A stretch of 64,000 nt of DNA from Acanthornis magna (Eukaryota; Chordata; Aves; Passeriformes; Acanthizidae): contig JAWUZG010000004.1 in NCBI GenBank assembly GCA_036785705.1, positions 10,140,501 to 10,204,500 of the forward strand. The letters are read 5' to 3'. Shown one piece after another: positions 14,400 to 25,678 of the stretch. The position numbers and the translations under genes were made by a program. Below the pieces are notes generated by a model. The model worked only from the letters and a program-made list of their open reading frames with translations, was not told where the DNA came from and did no database searches. Each line of letters starts with the position of its first letter. Within the stretch, counting starts at the first letter, position 1.

Positions 14400-15480
14400 T
14401 GCATTTCTCAGTGAGTGGGGGTTGAGCCCCAAGGATTGGGTGTATCAGCCCAGGCCACATCATTGGCTTTCAGTAACAGTCCTCCAAATTTTGCAGACTT
14501 GAGGATTAACCAGTGCTGAGAAGAATACCACTGAGAGAGAGGTGATGGACACACCCTACTGCTGTCCAGGAGACCTCAAAGGACCTCACTCAGGACCACC
14601 ATTTGTACGGTCTCAAGATGGTTGGCTGTAGTCATCAGTCAGTCTCTGTCCTGACTAAAATACAAGTCAGTAACTACTGGAATTTTCTAAAAGCCCAGTG
14701 GTACCATTCCGCTTGGGCTACAATTCAGGTAAGTAATCTTCCAAGCTTGTCAGGGGATGAGTGATGATTTCTCATTCCCTTGCTTGGTCAGGCAGTAGAG
14801 GTCCCTGGTACAGCAATTCCAGCCCCACTTTAGCCATGCAAGAGTTCCTGGTACTGTCAAAAGATGTTTCACTGCCCAGCTCAGTGCACACAGGCCAATG
14901 GATAACTGGAATTCCTGAAATTGTAGAATGGTCCAAAGAACAGGGGCAACGTATGGACCACCACAGATAAACACACATGGAGATACAGCCACAACTGTGG
15001 CTACACAGATGTCCACAGACAAGACGCTGCCCCCAGCAGCCCCACGTTTGGGAGTCACACCAGACACAGGCCCAGATGGCCATGTCTCCTCCTCTCCTTG
15101 GGCTGGCAGAGGGAGAAGGTCACTCGTGCTGCACACACACCACATTCCCCAGCTTCACAAACGTACACATTTGAGGTTTCCCTGAGCACTGGCACCATCT
15201 CTGCCCCAGTGGCTGGAGATTAAAGATGCCACTGGCTCCTGTAGCTGACACCAAGACCCCGCTGGCTCCAGGAGCAGACACCAAGGGCCTGGGGTGCTCA
15301 CAGCCCCAGTCTGACTCCGGCAGCTGGCACCCAGCTCCCCCAGAAGCTGGCACTGAGTCCTTGAAGCACTGGCACACACAGGACAGAAAATGAGATTATG
15401 CAGAGGTTGTTAAGAAAGGATGTACTAAGCAGGACGGAGTACAAAAATCAAGTGCATAACTCAGCCAGACAGGTGCACTG
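14400..15480. other. GC-rich island of unknown origin, possibly a decayed LTR
   Basis: Base composition changes abruptly here from AT-rich flanks to GC-rich sequence, strongest between about 14960 and 15370. Several long overlapping open frames occur on both strands (the longest is 131 codons on the minus strand, 14750-15145). That reflects low stop-codon density in GC-rich DNA rather than coding. Internal features are a 30-bp tandem duplication at 15229-15288, recurrent agctggcac-type words between 15187 and 15375, a short palindrome at 14989-15004, and an 8-bp inverted repeat at 15471-15478/15493-15500. I could not find paired TG...CA ends with a target duplication, so an LTR origin is only a guess. 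No CR1 or SINE homology was recognised inside it. Confidence 0.4.
15229..15288 (+). repeat. Two-copy 30-bp tandem repeat
   Basis: Copy 1 (15229-15258) and copy 2 (15259-15288) share the frame cc-ctggctcc...gacaccaag with about five to six differences. It lies inside the GC-rich island. Confidence 0.75.
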
Positions 15481-15611
15481 GAGGGCCCTGTTGTGCACCT
15501 GATGGCCCCTTTTATATGTTTTTCTGTCTGTTTTTTCCTGTATTGCTCAGAAACAGAAGGAAAACAGAAAAGACATAGGGGTTTATGGAAAAGATACAGA
15601 GACTTTATATT

Positions 15612-15910
15612 GATGTATGTAGTGACAGGACAAGGTAATGATGTCAAACGGAAAGCAGGCAGCTTTATTTTGGATATAAGGAAGAATGTTTTACAATAAA
15701 TATGGTGACACAGTGGGAACAGGTTGCCCAGGGTAGTTGTGGATGTGTGTGGCCATGTTCAGTGTCAGGTTGGGTGGGACTTAGAGCAAACTCAAAATGA
15801 AAGATGTCCAGTGAAAGAAGTCCCTGCTTATGGCAGGGAGCTAGGACTAGATGATCTCTAAAGGACCCTTCCAACTCAAAACATTGTGCGATTCTGTGAT
15901 TCTGTGAGTC
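15612..15910 (+). mobile_element. CR1 LINE, 5'-truncated 3' end
   Basis: CR1 is the dominant avian non-LTR retrotransposon. This copy keeps only the last few tens of codons of the reverse-transcriptase frame plus the 3' untranslated end. Recognisable stretches are agtgacaggacaaggtaatg (about 15620), tggatataaggaagaatg (about 15670), acaggttgcccagggtagttgtggatg (about 15719), tccctgcttatggcaggg (about 15821) and the diagnostic tail gattctgtgattctgtga ending near 15908. CR1 ends in such short octamer-like tails instead of poly(A). Many substitutions and a frame-breaking decay make it an inactive fossil. A GC-rich island of unknown origin ends about 130 bp upstream. Confidence 0.9.
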
Positions 15911-17357
15911 TAATATTCCAACTAAAACAGTAACATGTGAAGAACCAGCAAATGCATAATGAGACTTTAGACCAGCAATTTTAAGCAGACTTTAGAAATA
16001 ATTTATTTGATTTTATATGAAGAGATATAAGCTGTGCAAAATTAATTCTGAAAGTAACATCTAGTCTAAACTCTACATTGTGAAACCTTTTATTAATATC
16101 TACACTGTTAGCAATTGTTACAGTGCTAGGAGCAACATGTTTTTGTTCATCCTCATTTCCAACATCCACAAATTTTCCACATAATTATTTAGGTTTTGCA
16201 TTATAACTTTTAATGAAATCTAAGTAATCTCTGAACAGATGTTTTTGCCTTCCTTTTCATTTTTAGGACTCTGACACTTTGACCCTCCTAACACTCTGGT
16301 CCATTTACATTATCTGAGGACAGTAATTGTGAAAAAGTCTTTTTTATGTTAGTTCGCATTCACCTTAGACTTATTTCACAAAGGTACAAATAATTGCATT
16401 TGTTGAAAACTGAGGGAGAATCGAGCCCAACTAGTTTCATTTACACCTATGTGATGCAAGTGAATGTACCACGCAGAGTGCAAGGCAATTGAATAGAACA
16501 GCAAATGCTGGTCCAGGTTTCATAGAATGCATAATAAAGTATTTTATTCTATTTTCCTGCCTTCCCTAGCTGTGCATGTAAAGAGGAATGGAAGAAGGAA
16601 TTTTATACTAGGTTTTCTGTATTATTAAAGTAAGGAGAAAAAAAAGAAATATAATCTCCTGTGTCATTCATATGAGATATCAGTGAAAGTGATGCAGGTC
16701 TAACTCTGCTTGAGATTGTATACTGCCTTGAAAAATTTTGGTCCCCGTCCTGAATCTTCTGTGCTCATTTTTGGAACTGAGAGCATTATCCTCAGTTGTG
16801 CAATTGAAACAATTTGTTCCAGGGTCCTTAGCCAGTAATGTTCCAGAAAAAAGATGAACTACAAAGCAATTCTCCCAATACATTTATCAGAACAATGTGA
16901 TACATGCCCAAGTGCAATAGAAGCAACAAAGCACTGATGATATTTCTAAAGCACGACTTAATTAAGTTGTTGTTCATGCAGTAAATACAGCATCAGATTC
17001 CCAGGCCTGTCCTACTGTGTTGAGGGACTTTAGAGTTACACAGTAGACATTGGAAACAAGGACATGCTTCAGGCACAATGAAGAAATCTTGGGGGAAAAA
17101 AAAGATCCAAGCAAATGAGGAAACAAAGGGAACCCATGACAGATAATGCAGTACAAGATATTGCATCAAAAGCTATTTTTATTTTTTTATATGCAATTGA
17201 AATTTCTAAGGAAAATTACTGCAATAGAAATGAGGGGAATGAGAATTCTATACCAAGAGGAAGACAGTAACAATTATAAACAAATAAGAATGTGAATAAA
17301 ATTAATTAAGTTACACTAAACCTTTCATTTACACTAAACTAAAATAAACTAAAACTT
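15911..17357. other. AT-rich unique DNA between two CR1 copies
   Basis: No exon, RNA gene or transposon is recognised. A 12-bp palindrome acttaattaagt lies near 16955. Confidence 0.55.
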
Positions 17358-18472
17358 TCAGTGACAAGTAGCATTCCTCAGGGACTGACCCATATTGGGA
17401 CCCATGTTGTTCAATATTTTCTCTAATGACATAGAGGGATCGAGTTCACCCTCAGCAAATTTGCAGATGACACCAAGCTGAATGGTACAGTTGACACACC
17501 TGAAGGATGGGATTCCATCCTGAGGGACCTGGACAAGTTCGAGAAATCAGTGCATGAGGAGGGATCTCTTCCAGTTGAATAAGACCAAGTGTGAGGTGCT
17601 GCACCTGGGTCGAGGCAAACCTTGCTGCCAACACAGGCTGGGGGATGGACAGATCCAGAGCAGCCCTGCTGAGAAGGCCTTGGGGGTGCTGCTGGATGAG
17701 GCTGGACGTGACCCAGCAATGTGCGCTCCCAGCCCAGAAACCCGAATGTACCCTGGCCTGCATCCAGCCGTGTGGGCAGCAGGGCCACTCTGCCCCTCTG
17801 CTCCACCCTGGTGAGACCTCACCTTCATTGCTGCATCCACATCTAAGATCCCCAACACAGGAAGGAGGTGGACCTATTTTAGGGGGTCCAGAGGGGGCCA
17901 CCAAGATGATTGACCCTGAGATTAGCTCAGCTGGTGCTAATTGGTGCTAATTAACTCATGGTGCTAATTATGAAATGGTTACAGGTTTGATCACTGGACA
18001 GGCCATTCACACAAGAGCTGGACACAATGATCCTTATGGGATCCCTTCCAACCCAGGAGATTCTGTGATTAGAGGAATGGAACATGTCTCCTATGAAGGA
18101 AGGCTGAGAAAATTAGGATTGTTCAGTCTGGAGAAGAGAAGGCTTTGGCATGACCTAATTGTGACTTCTCAGTACCTGAGGGGAACTTACAAGAAAGATG
18201 AAGAGGGACTTTTTACAAGGGCAGGTAGTGATAGAACAAGAAAGAATGGTTTTGAACTGAAAGATAAAATGTTTAGATGAGATCTTAGGAAGAAATTCTT
18301 TATGCTGAGGGTAGTAAGACACTGGAACAGGTTGGCCAGAGAAATAGTGGCTGTCTGGGAGTGTTCAAGGCCAAGTCGGATGAGGCTCTGAGCAACCTGG
18401 TCTAGATGAAGATGTCCTTCTTGGATTAGAAGATCTTTAAAGGTCCTCTCCAGCCCAAGCTGTTCTATTTTT
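17358..18472 (+). mobile_element. CR1 LINE fragment with the end of ORF2, split by a SINE
   Basis: CR1 ORF2 encodes endonuclease and reverse transcriptase. This 5'-truncated copy starts in the palm of the reverse transcriptase. In the frame near 17450-17475 one reads KFADDTKL, containing the FADD form of the YxDD catalytic motif. The sequence then passes through the thumb-like and C-terminal region (ATKM followed by SYEGRLRKLGLFSLEKRRL, about 17900-18145) into the 3' untranslated end and a decayed tail near 18470. The part from 17358 to 17911 and the part from 18071 to 18472 are collinear pieces of one CR1, separated by the SINE at 17912-18070. Frameshifts and stops (for example after position 17578) break the frame, so it is a dead copy. 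Confidence 0.9.
17912..18070 (+). mobile_element. tRNA-Ile-derived SINE with CR1-like tail (TguSINE1-type)
   Basis: The left half is a decayed tRNA-Ile(AAT). The A box tagctcagctgg (17923-17934) fits the pol III consensus exactly, gtgctaatta (17961-17970) matches the anticodon arm, and ggtttgatcac (17984-17994) is a weakened B box. The right half, from ggccattcac (18001) to gattctgtgatt (18070), resembles a CR1 3' end, including gatccttatgggatcccttccaac. A tRNA-Ile head on a CR1 tail is the structure I know from TguSINE1 of songbirds, which borrows CR1 machinery. Insertion into a CR1 is clear: CR1 sequence ends ccaagatgatt at 17911 and resumes agaggaatgg at 18071. The word gatt flanks both sides, though it may simply be part of the tail. 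The 10-mer ggtgctaatt is present three times (17933, 17943 and 17960). That expansion should disrupt the tRNA fold. Confidence 0.85.
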
Positions 18473-18846
18473 AATGGAAATACTAATGATAATTTTATTT
18501 ATATTGTTCTTTTAAGGACTAAAAATGATACATTGGAAGATAAAGTCCATTGTACTTGCAAATATATTTCTCAACTTCCATGCTTTTCTGAGTGTAAAAA
18601 CTGTAGTGATTCTCTCTGAAGCACTTTCAGCAGGTACAGGCATGATTTGCTGTTCCATTACAGCGATGCTAAGGACTGGCATATTCCTGCTCATGTAATT
18701 TAGGTAGAAAATCCAGCATAGATATGCCTGTCTCTGCTTGATTTCATAACTAGGGACACTGCAGATGAATGGTCTTCTCTATTCACCTGAAGGAAATGGG
18801 AATCAGAACAACTGGCTTTAGAAAGAAAATTTGTTACTACTAGTAC

Positions 18847-18848
<2 letters not shown>

Positions 18849-18883
<35 letters not shown>
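18849..18883 (+). repeat. (TTA)n microsatellite, about 11-12 units
   Basis: This is an uninterrupted run of tta/att units. It is likely to be length-variable between individuals. Confidence 0.95.
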
Positions 18884-21800
18884 GTTTCCCTGACAGCTTA
18901 AACCATTTGATTGCATGGAAACTTACCATTAATAATTCTGTGGGTTGTATCCTTTATCTGATGCAATGGTAGAACTGGTTTGTGATTGATGAACAGCATA
19001 AATTTGTCATTTACTGAATTTTAGCAATTCTACATTCCAGATTGCAATCAAATTTTTTCAATGAAAAAAAATTTTTTTTTTAAGTGTACTTGGTATTTTC
19101 CTAATGTTATTTTTAGTCTATAAAAGTATTTCTTTCTTTTTCTTTTCTATTCTCCTCGCCCCTCCCCAGTATGCCCCCCCCCAGTATGTCTGCAAATCGA
19201 TTTTTGACATAGTCTTTCTATACTGATGTATAGAAAAATTTCAATGTACAGAGTTTCAGGAAATGATGACCATACTGTATTGACAAAGCACTGAATAGAA
19301 TCTTGCATTTAAAAATTATTTTCTTTTCTAGTATTGTTTTAACAAGTAGACCCATAAGCCCTGTAACTAACAAAAAAGGAGTGTTACATGCACCAATCAT
19401 AGATCCAGAGTTTTATAAAATTATAGTGTTACCATCAAGTCTTTTTGGGCTCAAACCACATTGAAGAAGGACATACAGACACACAGTTGTACATATAAAC
19501 ACATCTGTAAACCAATTAAGCAAGCTACATTACAAATTGGTAAATCTCAGTATCATAGGTATCCACCTGAAGAAAAAACCCAGATTCTCTGATACAGAAG
19601 TCTTTAATAAAAGCTAAGAAAATAACTGCACATCTTCAGATTGCACAATTTGGATATTAAACTGTTAAGATATTAAACTTGATGGAAAAATTAAATTTAA
19701 AAGTTTAAACTTTGAAAGCTTACCTTTAAATTTAAGTGTCTTTTGAGAGATGTAACTGATTCCTATTATTTTGGGGGTTTTGTATATATACTAAATGAGG
19801 CATATTGTGGAAAGCCCTTATCTAGGGAACAGTATCATCCTAAATCTACCAGTCTCTCTTATATCTCCAAGAACTCTGAAATATTAAATCATAATGAATA
19901 GCATTAGTAACAACAACACCATCCTATATAACCACATTGTTTTATATGCAACTTAGTAGCTATTTCCATTAATATTTTACACATTTGCCAGTGTTACACT
20001 TTCTATGACTAATGCAATCTCTCAACATTGAATTCTTAGACCAGGGATTTCTGAGGAACTGCAGTGGTTTTTCATCTGATATCTCATCTAGTAACTCCAG
20101 CTAAAAGGGCAGTGTTGCACTTACACTTCTTTATAGCTCCTATCTTCTGTAGAAAGTCTGGAACTACTTCACAGAGAGCTCTGTAGGATGATTTCAGTTT
20201 TTCCTTTGAGGAATTTCAAAGATATTTTCCTTCCAATAAGAAGTTTCTGTATTTTTGTGACGCTTTCACCAGGGGAGCAATGTGCCTCACATGACAGGGG
20301 ACACTGTAATATGCTTACTTATGAGATACTCTATTGCTTTTATTGAGGTTAATCCTTTGGTATTTTTGTATAGCACTTAAAATATTTGACTGAAGATCTC
20401 ATTCCTGTTCCTTTTTCCCAGTGCTTGCAAACAAATCTTCAAGGCCTGCATTGTTCTGAAATAGATCTAATAACACCTTTTAGATATAGACAGTAGAAAT
20501 TAACATTTTTTATTTGTGCCAGATTTTTGTTCAGTAACTAAGTTTATAACTACTTTTCTCCAAATATTTAGAACTACAAGATAGATAAATTAATACCTGA
20601 CTAGGAAAATTCTAGAGATCATGCTTTCATGCTCTGTGCATCAAATTGAATCTACTTTCTTTAGCAAGCTTTTGAAACATATAATTGATTAAATCACTGT
20701 CCATTTCTAGTACATTTACAAATGAAATTGCATCCTGGTTAATAACGTATTTCCATTTCTAATGAAAGGCAGTAGTGTTTGTACTGACTAGGTAGTTCTC
20801 AGAAAGCTCAGAGCTCTTCTCTCCTTAGTCTTGGCTCAACTAGTTTTATCTTGCATGAATTGCGTAGTGGTAAGGGAATCCCTGGCTCCCATCTCAGCAG
20901 TATAGGCATAGCCTATCGGACAGACTTCAAGAAGTTGAGAGAAGTCAGTCTGACATGCAGGACAGATAGTATCTGAACCTTAGGGTGGGCCACAGGTGCT
21001 AAGGAGAGCAAGGCTAGATTGTGTTCAGCTCAGAATTGTAGAAGGGACATTTGACTTGTTAGATAAGAAGGATGGGAAGAGAGAAGGGGCTGAAAGGGTA
21101 ATGGCATGAAATCAGGCTGGAGTGAGGACAGAAGCAATATACAAGGGAGCACTCCTTCTATAAGAGGATAAAGAGTTCAATCAAGGGATGAAATAGGATC
21201 CCAGGTTTGTTAGTCCTATAAATTTTCTTATAACAGGCAATATTAACCCAGTAGGATTATAAACCTCATCTAAAAAGACTGGGGTTTTTTAAGGATAAGG
21301 TTTCATTATTTGATAACTGTATAGAATGATGAAGCAGAATGCTGAAGTAATCTGTGCTGGATTTGTTCATGTACAGCTTCAGGGACAGTGACATGAAATT
21401 CGATCAAGTCAGACTCAGAAATAAGTGTATATAACTAATATGTAGAACACACTGAAAATTTCTCAACTTTCTGGAGGATGGGAATACTCAAACAACTCCA
21501 AAATGAGCAGTCTTAGTACACCTACAGCATCTGCCAACCACTTTTTTTCTTTAAAAAATATAGAAATAAAGATGGATCTGACAGAAATTGAAACAGAAGC
21601 TGAGACTTGCACATGCTTGATAAAAGCCTCCTTAATAGTTAAATGTTTACATTTACAGAGAACTTAATATAATACCTTTAATTTTTCATGTATTTGTTTC
21701 AATGCTTCTTTAAAATATTTAATACAGGATGCTGCAACCATCGTCAGACCAAATTGAAAGACCAACCACAGGGATGACAGCAATTACAGGATTTGTATTT

Positions 21801-21912
21801 CTCAGGATAACAACAGTAATGACAGTAAGTTATTGCTTACTGTATGGAGTCACTCTAGGGATAGGTACAAAGAGAAAACAGGTGGGATGGAAAAAGTCTT
21901 CCATAACTTCAT

Positions 21913-21988
21913 GATTTAAAAGCTACTTATCCGGATTCTTGTTATATTCTGATTTAAAAGCTACTTATCCGGATTCTTGTTATATTCT
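21913..21988 (+). repeat. Perfect 38-bp tandem duplication
   Basis: Positions 21913-21950 and 21951-21988 are identical base for base, beginning gatttaaaagctacttat and ending cttgttatattct. A perfect match in otherwise ageing non-coding DNA points to a recent duplication, a two-copy VNTR allele or an assembly artefact. Confidence 0.95.
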
Positions 21989-22138
21989 GTGATTCAAACT
22001 ATAACCTGAGAACCAATCTTTTGATAATAGACTTATCCTACTGTCAAACAGAGGAAATTTACTGTGGTGTGTCTTTGCCTAGCTTGAAGAACAGATTACA
22101 GATTTAATCACCATGCAAACATAAGAAAAAAAAGGTGT

Positions 22139-22517
22139 TGTACTGGATCTGGCTGGGATGGAGTTAATTTCCTTCATCATAACCTGAATGGTGTTGTGGT
22201 TTGAATTTGTGACTAGAACAGTGTTGATAACCAACCAGTATTTTTGCTGTTGCTGAACAACACTTGCACAGCATCAAAGGGCAATTTTTAAAATATTTTT
22301 CACTCTGCCCCAACAGTGAGAAGGCTGCCTGCCAGTGGGGTGTAGTGAATAAATTACCTCTATGCTTTCATACTCAACTTTTTCTTCACCTGTTGAACAG
22401 TCTCTCTCTCAGTCCATGAGGCTTCTTGCCTTCTGCTTTTTCCCCATCCTGCAGGAGACGAGAGTGAGCAAGCAGCTGTGTGGGTGCCTAACTGCTGGCA
22501 GGAATCAACCTACCACA
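22139..22517 (+). mobile_element. Internally deleted avian ERVL-type solo LTR
   Basis: The 5' end starts tgtactggatctggctggga (22139). The first part, to about 22332, follows the familiar bird ERVL-like LTR (gttgataacca, cttgcacagcatcaa). It then jumps to the LTR 3' end: catgaggcttcttgcc, ccccatcctgcagg and gtgagcaagcagctgtgtgg, ending caacctaccaca at 22517. The middle, which in this family carries the promoter, TATA box and much of the U3/R region, is missing. The flanks are ggtgt (22134-22138) and gatgt (22518-22522), a 4-of-5 match consistent with a decayed 5-bp target duplication. There is no internal retroviral sequence, so this is a solo LTR that later suffered a deletion. Confidence 0.8.
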
Positions 22518-22522
22518 GATGT

Positions 22523-25500
22523 AGAAATAAAAAAGCAGGCAATAAAACATTAAATATTTATTCAATCGGAGACTTCTTTACTTCCATGATTGTTTTCATA
22601 AGCATATGCTTGTTTTATTGTTGCTAGTATTGCAGTCATTCTAGATTTCAGTATGTTTTTTGTGTGAAAACCTGTCTTTAGTTCAAACTGAGTTAGCTAT
22701 TGACTGAACCAGGAGAAAAAAGCAATATAAAACTAACAAGGGTGAGAATGGATAGCTGAGAAGTATGTTCAGTACAAGGTAACAAACAAGCACAAACACA
22801 TTATATTGTAAGCTCTTCTATACCAAACAAAAACAATCCCTGCTGTCAACAATCCTAAGGGAAAGGCAAGTAAGAGATGTTACCTGAAAAACAAATTGCT
22901 GAAAACCTGAGAGAAAAATCTACACCAATTTTCTCCTACAGCATTTTAAAATGGATATTTTAAGCAGAGTTTTATGCTGAATGAAGGAATGAAGAGTTCA
23001 TAGTTACAAATTCTTAAGTGTATTTTGAGATGCTCTTTCGGCATACTGGTTTGTGCCTGTCGCTTTCATGAACACGTTATGCCATGCAAGTCAAGCTGCA
23101 GACTAGCACTTTGTCACTGTTTTACCATGATTAGTCACAAGGTACTTCTTACGCATTTTTCATCCTTTTTCCTGTAAGCAATACAAAGATTTAAAATTCT
23201 TTTAAAGTAGCATTAACCATAAAATTAAAATTATAAACCTAACTGTGAAAAAATGAAGCTGCAAATTGTGCATTGAGTCAGGACGACAGTGTTGTGTAGA
23301 TACTTGTGCATGTGTTCCTTCATTCTACTTAAAATTTACAGCTCCATCTGCTTAGATTAGTTTTCAGATGCTAAATGACTAGGAAGCTTTCACAGGAAAA
23401 GTTACTTACTCTTTTTTCAGTCTTTGCACTTAAAATTTCAATCACAGATATTCTTCTCTAAAATTCCTTCCAGTAAATTTACTACTATGAATATATGGAA
23501 TGTAATTGGATTACCTTCACTCCACACATCCCCTCTTTGTAACAAAATGACATGGAAGGCACCCACAGAGTTTTTTGTTATCTATTGTAGTCTCTGTAGA
23601 CATTCTTTCCATTATCTGGAGAAGCACATCTTTGGTGCAATGGAAAAATGCTAGGTCTGTAGTTGGCACACAGCAGTTTTCAGGACCCTTAGCATTTTCC
23701 CTAAATCAGACCTTTTTTTTTTCATGTGACCTCAAAAGGGCAGTACACTGACCAACGCCATGTTCTTTAATTATTAAGACCTCAATTTTTATTCTAGAGT
23801 TACATTATTACTGAAAAATAGTACTGATGATCTATTTTAGATAAGAACTAGCAAAACAGATCTAAAAGATTCTTTAGATATTCAATCTTTTGGGAATTAT
23901 ATGTCACCGAAAGTACATGGAGGCCATTCTCCACAATCTGTTTCCTGAATTCTTTTTCTATATCTCAGTGCCTGTTTCAGAGTGTTACGGAATTGTTCAT
24001 TCTACAGTTTTAAATAGCTCATCTATTTTCCAGGTACCATTTGAAATAGAATCCCTGAGGTCCAGGAAAGCCGGAAGAAAATGTTTTGAACTAGCGTGTC
24101 GACTATCAGAGAGTTCTGACAGCAGCATGCAAAATAATATAGTGAAAAACTCTTTCACTTTCACCTGTTTCCTCTTGAGGTGATCAGCAAGAACTCATTA
24201 ACAGAACTTCCCATACCATTTTGTAAAAGTGTTGCTCCAACAGGCTATGCTGAGGTTTTAATAGGACTTTCATCTAAAAAGAAGAGAAAAAGATGCTTGA
24301 AAGATGAATAGTATAAGTTCTCACTTTATTCAATGTAACTGTAGTATATTGTAAGGTTTATGTGACGTATAGAGGTACAAACTGTATGTACTTTAATAGC
24401 AAAAGTGTATCCCTGCAGTGTATCCCAGTACAGTTTACTTAAAGGATGGAAATACTTCACTACAGTGTCACTAGTAAACATTTATTTAAAAGCTGTGGGA
24501 TTTTTAAACAAATGTGGTTAAAGCACACAACCATGCTGAAGTCCCTGTCAAATGATGGGTCAATAAGATGAATTTAGGATTCTGTTTCTGTTTAAAAGAC
24601 AACATGTGTTCAATGCCAGAATGAGGATAGAATTTAGATGTTCCAAGGTTTTGCAAACTGTTGCCACACCATCACAAACACAGGGTCTAGAAACTTAAAA
24701 AGAATTACCCTTGTCCTGAAACTATTAATATATTGGATTAAATTTTGTTGTCTTGGGTAATGGAGGTCTGATTTTTGCCTTTGAAGAAACAGAAATTTAA
24801 GACAGACTCCAGTCATCTTTGTATCTAATCCCAAATAATAAACTGATGGAGGAATTTAAGCCAAATAAATCAAATTAGTTTTAGTAAAAAGCTATTAGAT
24901 TCATCTGTAGATTAGGACTTTTATATCTGGTTTACAAATTCCTGACTTTTTAAATTAAGTTCCTCAAAAAATGCAACCTTAAAAAGATAATTTTAAAAGC
25001 AACAATCTCAATTTAAAGAAAGTCCTCTGCTTGTCCTTAAAACAGTTATGACTTCTCAAATACAGCAGAATTTATCTGGTATATTCAGTTATTACTAGTT
25101 CTCAACAAAATACCTGAAATATATATTAAAGACCTTTATGTGTTTAAACTACAACTATATTAGCTGCTCAAATGAAACATTGATATAAATAGTCAATGTA
25201 GTGCAAAAAAAAACCCCCCAAAAAACTGTGCCATAGAAACTGCAAAACCACATCTTTTTAAGCAGTAAGTTTATTAGTAGTTTAAGTAGAGATAATGTAA
25301 TTTTCTGTTCATTTAAGTCTGGTTGCCAGAGTGCTGTGCAATTCTTAGAGGTTTCTTAAGTAGGAAGTGGAGATTTCTCATTCTAAAATTCATCTATTAT
25401 ATAAAAAGACATTCAGAAGAAAAGATTTTCAGTTACTGAGATGGAGACTTCAAGAAGCCATTCAAAATTATTTGCAAGTATGGCCTCTAATAAGAACTTT

Positions 25501-25621
25501 CCATTCTTAGATATGATTTGTGACTGCATTCTCCAAGACAAACTTCTGAAAAGTACACTGTAGACAAGCACGAGTTATGGGGTTCAAACTAAGAGTAACT
25601 GCCTGGAATCATATATCAGAC
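22523..25621. other. AT-rich unique DNA, no repeat recognised
   Basis: The only item of note is an open frame with several CpGs at 23890-24183, described separately. The rest shows no transposon, exon or RNA gene that I can recognise. Confidence 0.5.
23890..24183 (+). other. Unidentified 97-codon open frame, weak coding candidate
   Basis: This open frame stands out slightly from its neighbours. It contains five CpGs between 23908 and 24101, in a region otherwise nearly free of them. Its second half reads with a mixed charged/polar composition (for example ESLRSRKAGRKCFELACRLS), unlike the lysine/leucine/phenylalanine runs typical of chance frames here. A pyrimidine-rich tract ending in ttttccag lies at about 24025-24033, which could be a splice acceptor opening into that second half, but no clear donor follows before the stop at 24181. 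The frame opens with TTG, and the first ATG is ten codons in. I recognise no protein family. Chance, a decayed retrocopy or a conserved non-coding element are all possible. Confidence 0.2.
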
Positions 25622-25678
25622 AGAAGGTTAGACTAGATATTTTAATGATCCTTTCTATTCTGATAATCCATGAATAGA
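25622..25678 (+). mobile_element. Old CR1 3' tail
   Basis: The string gaaggttagactagatattttaatgatcctttctattctgataatccatgaa follows the layout of a CR1 3' end (gactagat-gatc-ccttct- and a terminal repeat word). The terminal unit (taatccatgaatag) differs from the younger copies in this window, suggesting an older subfamily. Confidence 0.6.

Larger units (their letters stand above)
18473..22133. other. AT-rich unique DNA with small tandem repeats
   Basis: This stretch contains a TTA microsatellite (18849-18883), a C9-containing duplicated word near 19166-19187 and a 38-bp tandem duplication (21913-21988). A purine-rich patch at about 20990-21200 has no recognised identity. No exon was recognised. 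Confidence 0.55.

Noticed and set aside
14715..14740. Good-looking splice donor (ttcag|gtaagt)
   Set aside because: No matching acceptor with a protein-like open frame could be found upstream. Single donor matches are expected by chance.
14750..15377. Overlapping frames on both strands, up to 131 codons
   Set aside because: Many simultaneous frames in GC-rich DNA, no splice context and no recognisable domain. The island itself is reported instead.
17423..17950. Frames of 86-150 codons on both strands
   Set aside because: They are shadows and broken pieces of the CR1 reverse-transcriptase frame.
17921..18000. Functional tRNA-Ile gene
   Set aside because: The B box is degraded, the anticodon region is triplicated and it is fused to a CR1 tail inside a CR1. 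It is a SINE head, not a tRNA gene.
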